A DNA stretch of 64,000 bases from Pseudomonas sp. PDM04 (GTDB lineage: Bacteria; Pseudomonadota; Gammaproteobacteria; Pseudomonadales; Pseudomonadaceae). Under the pieces are notes generated by a model, which saw only the letters and a list, made by a program, of their open reading frames with translations, had not been told where the DNA came from and searched no databases. Shown one piece after another: positions 32,854 through 41,026 of the stretch. The number at the start of each line of letters is the position of its first letter. Within the stretch, counting starts at the first letter, position 1. Location: NCBI RefSeq assembly GCF_014851765.1, contig NZ_JACVAI010000004.1:248001-312000 (forward strand). Direction: 5' to 3'. The position numbers and the translations under genes are program-made.

Positions 32854-34222
32854 ATCCTGGAAACCGCCGCTGAAGCTCGCCGTGGTGGGTCACACCAACG
32901 TCGGCAAAACCTCGTTGCTGCGCACGCTGACCCGGGATGTCGGCTTCGGCGAAGTGTCCCATCGCCCCAGCACCACGCGACATGTCGAAGGCGCGCGGCT
33001 GTCGGTGGATGGCGAACCCTTGCTCGACCTGTTCGATACGCCCGGCCTGGAAGACGCCATCGCCTTGCTCGACTACCTCGAACGCCTGGAACGACCGGGG
33101 GAGCGCCTCGACGGCCCGGCGCGCCTGGCCCGCTTCCTCGAAGGCAGCGAAGCCCGGCAGCGTTTCGAACAGGAGGCCAAGGTGTTGCGGCAACTGCTGA
33201 CCTGCGACGCCGGCCTCTACGTGATCGACGCCCGCGAACCGGTACTGGCCAAGTACCGCGACGAGCTGGAAGTGCTCGCCAGCTGCGGCAAACCGCTGCT
33301 GCCGGTGCTGAACTTTGTCAGCAGCGCCCACCACCGCGAGCCGGATTGGCGCGAAGCCTTGGCACGCCTGGGCTTGCACGCCCTGGTGCGTTTCGACAGC
33401 GTCGCCCCGCCGGAGGATGGCGAACGCCGGCTCTATGAAAGCCTCGCGTTGCTGCTGGAAAACGCCCGCGAGCCCCTGCAGCGACTGATCGCCGATCAAC
33501 AGGCCCAACGTCTGGCTCGCCAGCACAGTGCGAAGCGGTTGATTGCCGAATTGTTGATCGATTGCGCCGCCTGCCGACGCAGCGTGGCCAGCGAGGCGGC
33601 GCAAGAACAGCACGCCGTGGGCGAGTTGCGCAAAGCCGTTCGGCAACGCGAACAACGCTGCGTCGAAGCCTTGCTCAAGCTCTACGCCTTCCGCCCGCAG
33701 GACGCCGCCGCCAGTGACCTGCCGCTGCTCGATGGTCGCTGGGGCGACGACCTGTTCAACCCCGAAACCCTCAAGCTGTTGGGCGTGCGGGTCGGCGGCG
33801 GCATCGCAGCCGGCGCAGCGGCCGGGGCCGGCGTCGATCTGCTGGTGGGCGGCATTACCCTGGGCGCCGCCGCCCTGGCCGGGGCGATTGCCGGCGGCGC
33901 CCTGCAGACGGCACGCAGCTATGGCAGTCGCCTGCTGGGCAAGATCAGGGGCCAGCGCGAACTGACGGTCGACGACAGCGTGCTGCGTCTGTTGGCCCTG
34001 CGTCAGCGGCAACTGCTGCAAGCATTGAATGCCCGTGGCCATGCGGCGCTGGACAGCATCCAGGTCGCCACGCCTCAGGACAAGACCTGGCGCGAAGGCA
34101 AACTGCCCGAAGCCCTGAACAAGGCGCGGGCGCATCCGCAGTGGTCATCGCTCAACCCGCTTGCGAAGTTGAGCCAGGCCGAACGCCAGGAGCAGGTCGA
34201 GCTGTTGGCGCAGCAGCTTTAG
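32846..34222 (+). CDS. DUF3482 GTPase, partner of the DUF2868 protein
   Basis: The 458-residue protein has an Era-like G domain with G1 GHTNVGKTSLLRTL (about 14-27), a Thr-rich G2 (RPSTTRHVEGA), and G3 DTPGLED (about 66). The G4 position reads LNFVSS, not NKxD, so base specificity is uncertain. A C-terminal DUF3482 part follows, with a very Gly/Ala-rich hydrophobic segment (about 308-355) that may insert in the membrane. It overlaps the DUF2868 gene by 8 bases. Function is unknown. Confidence 0.85.
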   Translation: MTESWKPPLKLAVVGHTNVGKTSLLRTLTRDVGFGEVSHRPSTTRHVEGARLSVDGEPLLDLFDTPGLEDAIALLDYLERLERPGERLDGPARLARFLEGSEARQRFEQEAKVLRQLLTCDAGLYVIDAREPVLAKYRDELEVLASCGKPLLPVLNFVSSAHHREPDWREALARLGLHALVRFDSVAPPEDGERRLYESLALLLENAREPLQRLIADQQAQRLARQHSAKRLIAELLIDCAACRRSVASEAAQEQHAVGELRKAVRQREQRCVEALLKLYAFRPQDAAASDLPLLDGRWGDDLFNPETLKLLGVRVGGGIAAGAAAGAGVDLLVGGITLGAAALAGAIAGGALQTARSYGSRLLGKIRGQRELTVDDSVLRLLALRQRQLLQALNARGHAALDSIQVATPQDKTWREGKLPEALNKARAHPQWSSLNPLAKLSQAERQEQVELLAQQL

Positions 34223-34237
34223 TTCTCTGACGCCCCC

Positions 34238-34292
34238 ATCGCGAGCAGGCTCGATCCCACAGGTTCGAGGTGATCCCTGCTCGCGATAGCCG
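34238..34292. repeat. REP pair (REPIN), inward type, degraded
   Basis: One good half at 34238-34262 and a shortened partner at about 34271-34292 (CCTGCTCGCGATAG) lie between the convergent DUF3482 and HD-oxygenase genes. Confidence 0.7.
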
Positions 34293-34301
34293 TGACTCGG
34301 T

Positions 34302-34862
34302 TCAGGTCCTGGCTAGAACCTCGGCTGCCTTGCCCTTCAACACCTCAAGGTCCATCACCGGCACCCCCGTTTTCTTGGCAAGCTCATCCCACTGGCGCAT
34401 GCGCAGGCTGATCGCGCACAGCGGGTCCCGCTCGAAAGCCTGCGCTTGGGCAGCGCTCATCACCCCGCCCTGGTATTCCAGGGTCCGCCGACTCGCTTCG
34501 CTCAGGCGCTCGTAGTACCCCGGCTCCGTGAGTGTCAGGTAACGCTTGGCCTGCACGTGATACTCCACCAATCGCGCCAGGCGCTCGCTGAAACCGGCGC
34601 GACGCAGGTAATCGGCGCCCAGCCGTTCATGGCTGACCACGCCAAAGCCGCCCATGTTGTCTGCGTGTTCGACGCAGATGTGCCCGATGTCATGGAAGAA
34701 CGCCGCCAGCACCACTTCGTCATCGAAGCCTTCGGCCATGGCCAGTTCGGCGGCCTGGGACATGTGCTCGATCTGCGACACCGGCTCGCCGATGTAGTCG
34801 CTGTCGCCGAAGCGTTGGTACAGGGCGAAGACCTCATCGATCACCTGCGCATGACGGTCCAT
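34302..34862 (-). CDS. PhnZ-like HD-domain oxygenase associated with phosphonate breakdown
   Basis: The 186-residue protein matches the phosphonate-linked HD family. Studied members (PhnZ, TmpB) use a mixed-valence di-iron site to split the C-P bond of 1-hydroxy-2-aminoethylphosphonates. It has DYIGEPVSQIEHMSQAAELA (about 22-41), including the Tyr and Glu of the PhnZ substrate gate, and the metal motif AAFFHDIGH (about 53-61). I prefer the ATG at 34862, which overlaps the FAD gene stop as TGATG and has GGGAG 7 bases before it. No hydroxylase to make its expected substrate is encoded nearby. Confidence 0.82.
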   Translation of the reverse strand: MDRHAQVIDEVFALYQRFGDSDYIGEPVSQIEHMSQAAELAMAEGFDDEVVLAAFFHDIGHICVEHADNMGGFGVVSHERLGADYLRRAGFSERLARLVEYHVQAKRYLTLTEPGYYERLSEASRRTLEYQGGVMSAAQAQAFERDPLCAISLRMRQWDELAKKTGVPVMDLEVLKGKAAEVLART

Positions 34863-35995
34863 CAACATTCTCCCAGCACAGTCGCGACATTGTGTTCAGC
34901 CATGGCCGGCCCGACGCTCATGCCAACGCCCGTGTGCATCAGCGCCACGCCCAGGCCCGGGGCCGGACGCAGGAACGAGAAGGGACCCGGCCCGCGCGCG
35001 CCATAGACACCCTGCCAACGCTCGACCACTTTCACCTTGCAGCGCAGCGTCTGTTCGGCCAGTTCGATCATCCAGTCGTCAACCTGCTCGCTGTTGAAGG
35101 GCGAGGCGTCGCGGCCGTAGTGGTGGGAATCGCCGATGATCAGTTCGCCGTAAGGTGTCGGGCTGATCAGCAAGTGGATGCCGTTGTCGTGCAGGTGCGG
35201 TTCGTCGCGAAGGATTTGCGCCTGCACCGCCGCCGCTTCCGGCAGATCGGCGAAGGCGCCGTAATGCACGCCGCTCAACCCGGTGAGCAGCGCGTGTTGC
35301 AGGTTGAGATTGACCTGTGGCCGGGCGCGGAGCATTTGCAGGCGGCAGATGCGCGGTTCGAGTTCGGCGATCGGCTCCGCCAGCAGCGTCTGATAATCGT
35401 GACCGGAGCAAACGATGATCTGCTCGGCGCTGAAGGTGCCTGCCGTGCTGTGCAGGCGGCCTGGCTCGATGTCGCGCACCAGGGTGGAGAAGTGGAACTC
35501 GACCTTCAACTCGCGGCGCAGGTAGTCGATCAACGCCGGCAGCGCCTCGCGGGAATACAGTTGCTGGTCGTCCAGGCCATGCAACGCGGCGCGGTGATGG
35601 CTGAACTGGCCGCCGTACAGGTCGCGCAACGCCGCGCCTTGCAGCAGTTCGACGCGGTAGCCGTGTTGCACGGCGCGACCTGCGCAGAACGCCTCGAGCA
35701 AATGCTCCTGTGCCTCGGTGCGGGCGAACAGGTAGGAGCCGTTACGCTTGAGATGCAGGCCGGCGAGCTGCGCCCACTGCCCCCAGATGTCGCGAGTGGC
35801 CTTGGCCAGTTCGAGCATCGGACCCGGCGGCTGGCCGGTGACCAGGGCCTGGCCGAAGTTGCGCACCGAAGCGCCCAGAGGCGTTTCGCTGCGTTCGAAA
35901 ACGCGGACCTTCAAGCCGCGCTTGGCGGCGGCGTAGGCGTGGGACAGGCCGAGGATGCCGGCGCCGACGATCAGCATGTCGTTGTGTTGGGTCAT
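34862..35995 (-). CDS. FAD-dependent oxidoreductase of aminophosphonate loci (TIGR03364-like)
   Basis: The 377-residue protein is a DAO-type flavoenzyme, with the FAD motif MLIVGAGILGLSHAYAAAKRG (about residues 7-27) and a C-terminal LMHTGVGMSVGPAMAEHN segment. It matches the group found with phosphonate transporters, thought to oxidise the amine of 2-aminoethylphosphonate-like compounds or their N-methyl forms. I chose the ATG at 35995; the longer frame runs into the REP element. It is coupled to the HD oxygenase gene and follows the binding-protein gene. The exact substrate cannot be read from the sequence. Confidence 0.82.
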   Translation of the reverse strand: MTQHNDMLIVGAGILGLSHAYAAAKRGLKVRVFERSETPLGASVRNFGQALVTGQPPGPMLELAKATRDIWGQWAQLAGLHLKRNGSYLFARTEAQEHLLEAFCAGRAVQHGYRVELLQGAALRDLYGGQFSHHRAALHGLDDQQLYSREALPALIDYLRRELKVEFHFSTLVRDIEPGRLHSTAGTFSAEQIIVCSGHDYQTLLAEPIAELEPRICRLQMLRARPQVNLNLQHALLTGLSGVHYGAFADLPEAAAVQAQILRDEPHLHDNGIHLLISPTPYGELIIGDSHHYGRDASPFNSEQVDDWMIELAEQTLRCKVKVVERWQGVYGARGPGPFSFLRPAPGLGVALMHTGVGMSVGPAMAEHNVATVLGEC

Positions 35996-36020
35996 CTGAA
36001 AATGTCCTGAATTGACGACC

Positions 36021-36099
36021 GCTATCGCGAGCAGGCTCGCTCCCACAATAGATCTGTGTTGCACACAATTAATGTGGGAGCGAGCCTGCTCGCGATGGC
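36021..36099. repeat. REP pair (REPIN), inward-GTGGG type, within the aminophosphonate operon
   Basis: Inverted halves at 36021-36048 and 36072-36099 are about 23 bases apart, between the binding-protein and FAD-oxidoreductase genes. Their position could protect the upstream transporter mRNA from 3' decay. Confidence 0.92.
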
Positions 36100-36120
36100 G
36101 GCATTCCTGCCGATGGAGAT

Positions 36121-37146
36121 CTACTTGGCGGCCACTTTCTCGGACTTGCCGTCATAACGCTTGCGCCATTCGGCCAGGATCTCGTCGCGATGCTTCGAGG
36201 CCCAGGCGAAGTCGTTCTTGATCAGGCGCTGCTCGTAGTCGGCCGGCAGTTCGGTCTGCGGCTTGGCGATGCCGGGCTGGGCGAGCACGGCGAAGTTCTC
36301 CTTGTACAGCTCCATCGCCTGCGGGCTGGCCGAGAAGTCCGCCAGTTTTTTCGCCGCGTCCTCGTGTGGCGTGCCCTTGATCACGGCGGTGGCTTCAATC
36401 TCCCAGCCCAGGCCTTCCTTCGGCAGGATGATGTCCAGCGGCGCGCCCTGGCGCTTGAGCTGAACGGCCGGGTATTCGAAGGAAATGCCGATCGGGAATT
36501 CACCGGCCGCCGCCAGTTTGCACGGCTTGGAACCGGAGTGAACGTACTGGCCGATGTTTTGGTGCAGGTCGTCCATGTACTGCCAGCCCTGCTTCTCGCC
36601 GAAGGTCTGCAACCAGGCGCTGACGTCGAGGAAACCGGTGCCGGACGACGCCGGGTTCGGCATCACGATCTTGCCTTTGTACTCAGGCTTGGTCAGGTCC
36701 TGCCAGCTCACCGGTTTGCTCAGGCCCTGCTTTTCGGCTTCGACCGTGTTGAAGCAAATGGTCGCGGCCCAGACGTCCATGCCCACCCACGCAGGCGGGT
36801 TGGCGGCGTCGCGGTAGTTGCCGCCGATTTTGCCCAGGTCCTTTGGCGCGTAGCTTTGCAGCATGCCCTGCTGGTCGAGGATCGCCAGGCTGGACGCCGC
36901 CAGACCCCACACCGCGTCGGCCTGCGGGCGGGCTTTTTCCGCCAGCAGCTTGGCCGTGATGATGCCGGTGGAATCGCGTACCCACTTGATCTCGACGTCC
37001 GGGTTGGCCTTCTCGAAGGCTTCCTTGTAGGTCTTCAGTTGTTCGGCTTCGAGCGCGGTGTACACCGTCAACTCGGTTTTCGCCGCGAAGGCGTTCAGGC
37101 TGAAAGCAGTGAGGACAGCAGCGGCCAGGGCCATGGGCTTGAACAT
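36121..37146 (-). CDS. 2-aminoethylphosphonate-type ABC transporter, substrate-binding protein
   Basis: The 341-residue periplasmic protein has a signal peptide (ALAAAVLTAFSLNAFA, about 6-21). Its mature part resembles iron/phosphonate binding proteins: LTVYTALEAEQLKTYKEAFEK, then DAVWGLAASSLAILDQQGML, and the late NPASSGTGFLDVSAWLQ ligand segment. It fits the putative 2-aminoethylphosphonate-binding family. I chose the ATG at 37146, with AGGA 9 bases upstream. It is followed upstream on the same strand by the permease and ATPase genes. Confidence 0.87.
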   Translation of the reverse strand: MFKPMALAAAVLTAFSLNAFAAKTELTVYTALEAEQLKTYKEAFEKANPDVEIKWVRDSTGIITAKLLAEKARPQADAVWGLAASSLAILDQQGMLQSYAPKDLGKIGGNYRDAANPPAWVGMDVWAATICFNTVEAEKQGLSKPVSWQDLTKPEYKGKIVMPNPASSGTGFLDVSAWLQTFGEKQGWQYMDDLHQNIGQYVHSGSKPCKLAAAGEFPIGISFEYPAVQLKRQGAPLDIILPKEGLGWEIEATAVIKGTPHEDAAKKLADFSASPQAMELYKENFAVLAQPGIAKPQTELPADYEQRLIKNDFAWASKHRDEILAEWRKRYDGKSEKVAAK

Positions 37147-37191
37147 GATCTTTTTCCTGTGTTGAGGGGTGGGGGACAAGGACAAGGCGAA

Positions 37192-38916
37192 TCAATGACC
37201 GGGGGCGGTCTGCCGCCAGGCCTGGGAGCGGCGCAACAACCCGCGCGAGGCCCAGGCCAGCAGCAGGGACACGCCCGCCGAGGTGAACAGAATCAGGGTC
37301 GACATCGCCGCCGCGCCGCCGACGTTGCCGGCGTCGTCCATGTTCAGTACCGCCACCGCCGCCAGAATCGTGTCGGGGCTGTAGAGGAAGATCGCCGCCG
37401 AAACGGTGGTCATGGCCGAGACGAACAGGTAGCGCACGATGTCCAGCAGCGCCGGCAGGCAGATCGGCACGGTGACCCGCAGGTAATGCCGGTACAGCGG
37501 CGCCTTGAGCGACAGCGCGGCAGCTTCGAACTCGCTGTCGAGTTGGCGCAGCGCGGTGGTTGCCGTCATTTGCGCGGTGGTCAAATAGTGAGCGATGGTG
37601 CAGACCACCAGCAGGGTCATGCTCCCGTACAGCACATGCAGCGGGTTGCCGGTGAGGTTGAAGAAGAAAACGTAACCTAGGCCCAGCACCAGCCCCGGCA
37701 CCGCCATCGGCACGAAACTGAGCAGGCGCAGGGTCAGGTTCAGGCCGCGCTGGCCCCGGGTTTTTTCCATCAGGTACGCGCCGGTGAAGATCAGCACGCT
37801 GCCGATCAAGGCTGAATAGATAGCCATCTTCACGCTGTTGCCATAGGCCAGCCAGCCACCACCGGCCGTGTCGTTGAACTGGTAATGGTTGAGCGACAGC
37901 GACAGGTTGTAGGGCCAGAATTTCACCAGCGAAGAGAACACGGCCATGCCGAACACCAGCAACAACACCGCGCAGATCAGCAAGACGATGGCCAGGTAGC
38001 AGCCATCACGGCGCCTGCAGGGTGCCGGCTGGAACACCTGCGCCCGACCGCTCATGGCGTCGCCATGGCGTCGACGCAACCAGGCATCGACACCGAAACT
38101 GAACAGTGCCGGCAGCAGCAGGACCATGCCGATCAAGGCGCCACGGCCAAACTGTTGTTGGCCGACCACGGCCTTGTAGGCTTCCAGCGCCAGCACCTGA
38201 TAGTCGCCACCGACCACCACCGGTACGCCGAAGTCAGTGATGGTCAGGGTGAACACCAGGCAGAACGCGGCGAACACGGCCTGACGCGTGGCCGGCCAGG
38301 TGATGCTGCGAAAGGCTTTTGCCGGGCTCGCGCCCATGCTCGAAGCGGCATCGAACAGCCGCGCATCCGCCAGAGACAGCGCCGACAGCAGAATCATCAA
38401 GGCGTGGGGAAAGGTGTAGATGACCTCGCCCAGCACGATGCCCCAGAAACCGTAGATGTTGTCCGAGAGCAGGCCGCGCAACAGCCCCTGGTTGCCGAAC
38501 AGGTAGACCAGCGCGATACCGGGCAGCATCGACGGCGCCATCAACGGCAACAGCGAGATGCCACGCCACAGGCCCTTGCCCGGAATCAACGTGCGTTGCA
38601 GGGCGTAGGCGAACAGGTACGCCAGCGGCACGACAATGGCCGCGACGCTCAGGGACACCTTCAGGCTATTGCCGAGCAGCCAGTGGAAGTTGGCACTGGT
38701 CACCAATTCAGCGGCAGCGGCCAGGCCACCGCCCTGCCCGGCCTGCGAACTGAACCCGCGCCAGAAGATCGCCAGCAGCGGCATCAGCACCGCCAGGGTG
38801 AGCAACAGCAGCAACAGGACCTTGCCACCGACCACGAACACCCGATCGCCGATCTCGGCACGGGAGGCCTGCCGGACCTGCTTGTTCGGCATCGGCAGCG
38901 CGACGTTGGCGCTCAT
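37192..38916 (-). CDS. 2-aminoethylphosphonate-type ABC transporter, fused double permease
   Basis: The 574-residue protein is a tandem fusion of two permease domains, with about 12 membrane segments. Two EAA-type loops are visible, SSMGASPAKAFRSITWP (about 195) and LSLKAPLYRHYLRVTVP (about 470). Related ferric-ion and aminophosphonate importers have this fused form. Its start overlaps the ATPase stop by one base. Substrate is inferred from the operon. Confidence 0.88.
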   Translation of the reverse strand: MSANVALPMPNKQVRQASRAEIGDRVFVVGGKVLLLLLLTLAVLMPLLAIFWRGFSSQAGQGGGLAAAAELVTSANFHWLLGNSLKVSLSVAAIVVPLAYLFAYALQRTLIPGKGLWRGISLLPLMAPSMLPGIALVYLFGNQGLLRGLLSDNIYGFWGIVLGEVIYTFPHALMILLSALSLADARLFDAASSMGASPAKAFRSITWPATRQAVFAAFCLVFTLTITDFGVPVVVGGDYQVLALEAYKAVVGQQQFGRGALIGMVLLLPALFSFGVDAWLRRRHGDAMSGRAQVFQPAPCRRRDGCYLAIVLLICAVLLLVFGMAVFSSLVKFWPYNLSLSLNHYQFNDTAGGGWLAYGNSVKMAIYSALIGSVLIFTGAYLMEKTRGQRGLNLTLRLLSFVPMAVPGLVLGLGYVFFFNLTGNPLHVLYGSMTLLVVCTIAHYLTTAQMTATTALRQLDSEFEAAALSLKAPLYRHYLRVTVPICLPALLDIVRYLFVSAMTTVSAAIFLYSPDTILAAVAVLNMDDAGNVGGAAAMSTLILFTSAGVSLLLAWASRGLLRRSQAWRQTAPGH

Positions 38917-39983
38917 CAGGCGAACACCTGCAGGCTGTGGGGCGGCAAGGCGACCATGATCTGCTGCGCGCCGAGGCGCGGCATGGCTTGCGGCGTGAGT
39001 TCCGCCAACAGCGCATGGCCCGGCAGTTGGTCGAGCTCGAAGCTCATGCGGCAGCGGTTGCCGAGGAAGGTGATTTCGCGAACCCTGGCCGGGAACAGGT
39101 TTTCCTCATGCATCACCGGGTTGACGCTGATCGCCTCGGGGCGACAGAACAGACGGCCCGAGGCCGTCCTGGCGCTGCCATCCACCAGGCGCATGTTCAG
39201 CCCGCCGACCCGGGCGTGACTGTCGCTGCTGCGGTGGAAAGGCAGCCAGTTGCCCTGTCCGACGAACTCCGCAACGAACGGCGTGGCCGGGCGATCGTAG
39301 ATTTCCTGTGGCGTGGCGTACTGCTCGACCTTGCCGTTGTTCATCACGGCAATGCGGTCGGCCATCAGCATGGCCTCTTCCTGATTGTGGGTGACCATCA
39401 GGGTGGTGATGCCGAGGCTGCGCTGCAATTGGCGCAGCTCGGTGCACAGGTGCTCGCGGACCCGGGCGTCGAGCGCCGACATCGGCTCGTCGAGCAGCAA
39501 CAGCGACGGCGACGGCGCCAAGGCTCGGGCCAGCGCCACGCGCTGCTGCTGTCCGCCTGACAATTGGCCGGGGTATTTCTTCTCACTGCCGGCCAGGCCT
39601 ACCAGCTCCAGCATCTGAGCGACACGCTGGCGCATTTCCTCGCGGCCGCTGCCGGCGAGGCCGTAGGCAATGTTCGCCTCGACGGTGAGATTGGGGAACA
39701 GCGCGTAGGACTGAAACAGAATCCCGTAGTCACGGGCCTGCGGCGGCAGGTCGGAGACGTTACGCCCCCCGAGGTACAGCTCGCCGTCATCCTGTTTTTC
39801 CAGACCGGCGATGCAGCGCAGCAAGGTGGTTTTGCCGCAACCTGACGGGCCCAGCAGGCACACCAGTTCACCGGCCGCCACATCGAGGGAGACGTTATCC
39901 AGCGCGGTAAACGCGCCGAAGCGTTTCTGCACGCCACGCACCTTCATCGGGGCGCCGGGGGTGGTCAGGATCGGGTTGTTCAT
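38916..39983 (-). CDS. 2-aminoethylphosphonate-type ABC transporter, ATP-binding protein
   Basis: The 355-residue ATPase has Walker A GPSGCGKTTLLR (about 45), Q-loop region YALFPNLTVEANIAYGL, signature LSGGQQQRVALARAL (about 143) and Walker B LLLLDEPMSALD (about 163). A C-terminal TOBE-like part (about 240-355) follows. The ribosome binding site GAGG lies 7 bases before the ATG. It is the first structural gene of the locus, 163 bases downstream of the LysR gene, and that gap should hold the operon promoter. Confidence 0.88.
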   Translation of the reverse strand: MNNPILTTPGAPMKVRGVQKRFGAFTALDNVSLDVAAGELVCLLGPSGCGKTTLLRCIAGLEKQDDGELYLGGRNVSDLPPQARDYGILFQSYALFPNLTVEANIAYGLAGSGREEMRQRVAQMLELVGLAGSEKKYPGQLSGGQQQRVALARALAPSPSLLLLDEPMSALDARVREHLCTELRQLQRSLGITTLMVTHNQEEAMLMADRIAVMNNGKVEQYATPQEIYDRPATPFVAEFVGQGNWLPFHRSSDSHARVGGLNMRLVDGSARTASGRLFCRPEAISVNPVMHEENLFPARVREITFLGNRCRMSFELDQLPGHALLAELTPQAMPRLGAQQIMVALPPHSLQVFA

Positions 39984-40146
39984 GGGTGGACCTCATCGAG
40001 CAGATGAAGGCCATCCTAGAGTTGTAATGCGTCCGTCATGTGGCAGTGAGGCAAAAACGGCCGATAGTGGTATTCGGGGATTTGGGTTCGGAAGATTCGG
40101 GGCCTGTGGCGCCCCTGCGATGGGGCCAGTTCAGACAACGAAGACC

Positions 40147-41010
40147 TCAGGCCGGGGACATTTCCTGCGCCACCCCGAGAAATGCCGCCGGCAACCGCGC
40201 CCCTTTGCGCTCCTTGAGGCAATACAGGTACTCGGGAATCTGCGGCGCATTCTCGAGGGTCAGCACCCGCAATTGCGGGTCGTGCGGGACTTCCTGCCGG
40301 GCAATGATGCTGATGCCGATGTTGCGCAGCACCGCCTCACGGATCGATTCCCGGCTGCCGATCTCCAGCAGCGGCCCGAAATCCACGACGGCGCCGGCCA
40401 ACAGTTCTTCGGTCAGGCGCCGGGTCGTGGAGCCTGATTCGCGCATCAGCAACGTGTGCCCGACCAGCGCGCTGAGCGGCACATGATCATGCACCGCCAA
40501 TGGATGGTTGCGATGCACCGCCAGCACCAGGGGATCGCTGCCGAGCACCCGGCGAATCAACCGCGCATCATCGAGCAACTGGGAGGAGGCGGCGACGTCC
40601 ACCCGGTAATCCTCCAGGGCTTCGAGCACCTGTTGGGAGTTGCCGATCTCCACCGACACGTCGACCTGGGGCAAGCGTTCGCGAAAGGTCTTCACCAGAT
40701 CGAGGATGTAGTAAGGCGCCGTGGCCGCAATACGCAACGTGCCCTGGACCTGGCCGCTGTTGCGCAGGAAAAACTCGATGTCCGCTTCCTGCTGCAACAG
40801 CGCCTTGACCATCGGCAGCAGCCGCGCCCCTTCATCGCTGACGCTGAGCCGACGGCCGCCACGGTAGAACAGCTCGACGGAGTACTGGCTTTCCAGGTGA
40901 CGAATCTGGGTCGTCACCGTGGGCTGGCTCAAGCCGAGCTTTTTCGCCGCCAGGGTAATGCTGCCCAGGCGGGCCACCATGTAAAACGCCTTCAGCTCGG
41001 CACTCAGCAC
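40147..41010 (-). CDS. LysR family regulator of the aminophosphonate locus
   Basis: The 287-residue protein has an N-terminal winged helix-turn-helix (FYMVARLGSITLAAKKLGLSQPTVTTQIRHLE, within residues 9-40) and a substrate-binding domain of LysR type. It lies immediately upstream of the transporter genes in the same direction and fits the LysR group linked to aminoethylphosphonate catabolism. The start is a GTG at 41010. Most LysR regulators are divergent from their targets; here the gene points toward them, so regulation might include its own transcript. Confidence 0.82.
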   Translation of the reverse strand: MLSAELKAFYMVARLGSITLAAKKLGLSQPTVTTQIRHLESQYSVELFYRGGRRLSVSDEGARLLPMVKALLQQEADIEFFLRNSGQVQGTLRIAATAPYYILDLVKTFRERLPQVDVSVEIGNSQQVLEALEDYRVDVAASSQLLDDARLIRRVLGSDPLVLAVHRNHPLAVHDHVPLSALVGHTLLMRESGSTTRRLTEELLAGAVVDFGPLLEIGSRESIREAVLRNIGISIIARQEVPHDPQLRVLTLENAPQIPEYLYCLKERKGARLPAAFLGVAQEMSPA

Positions 41011-41026
41011 ACCCGCCCCTCATCCG

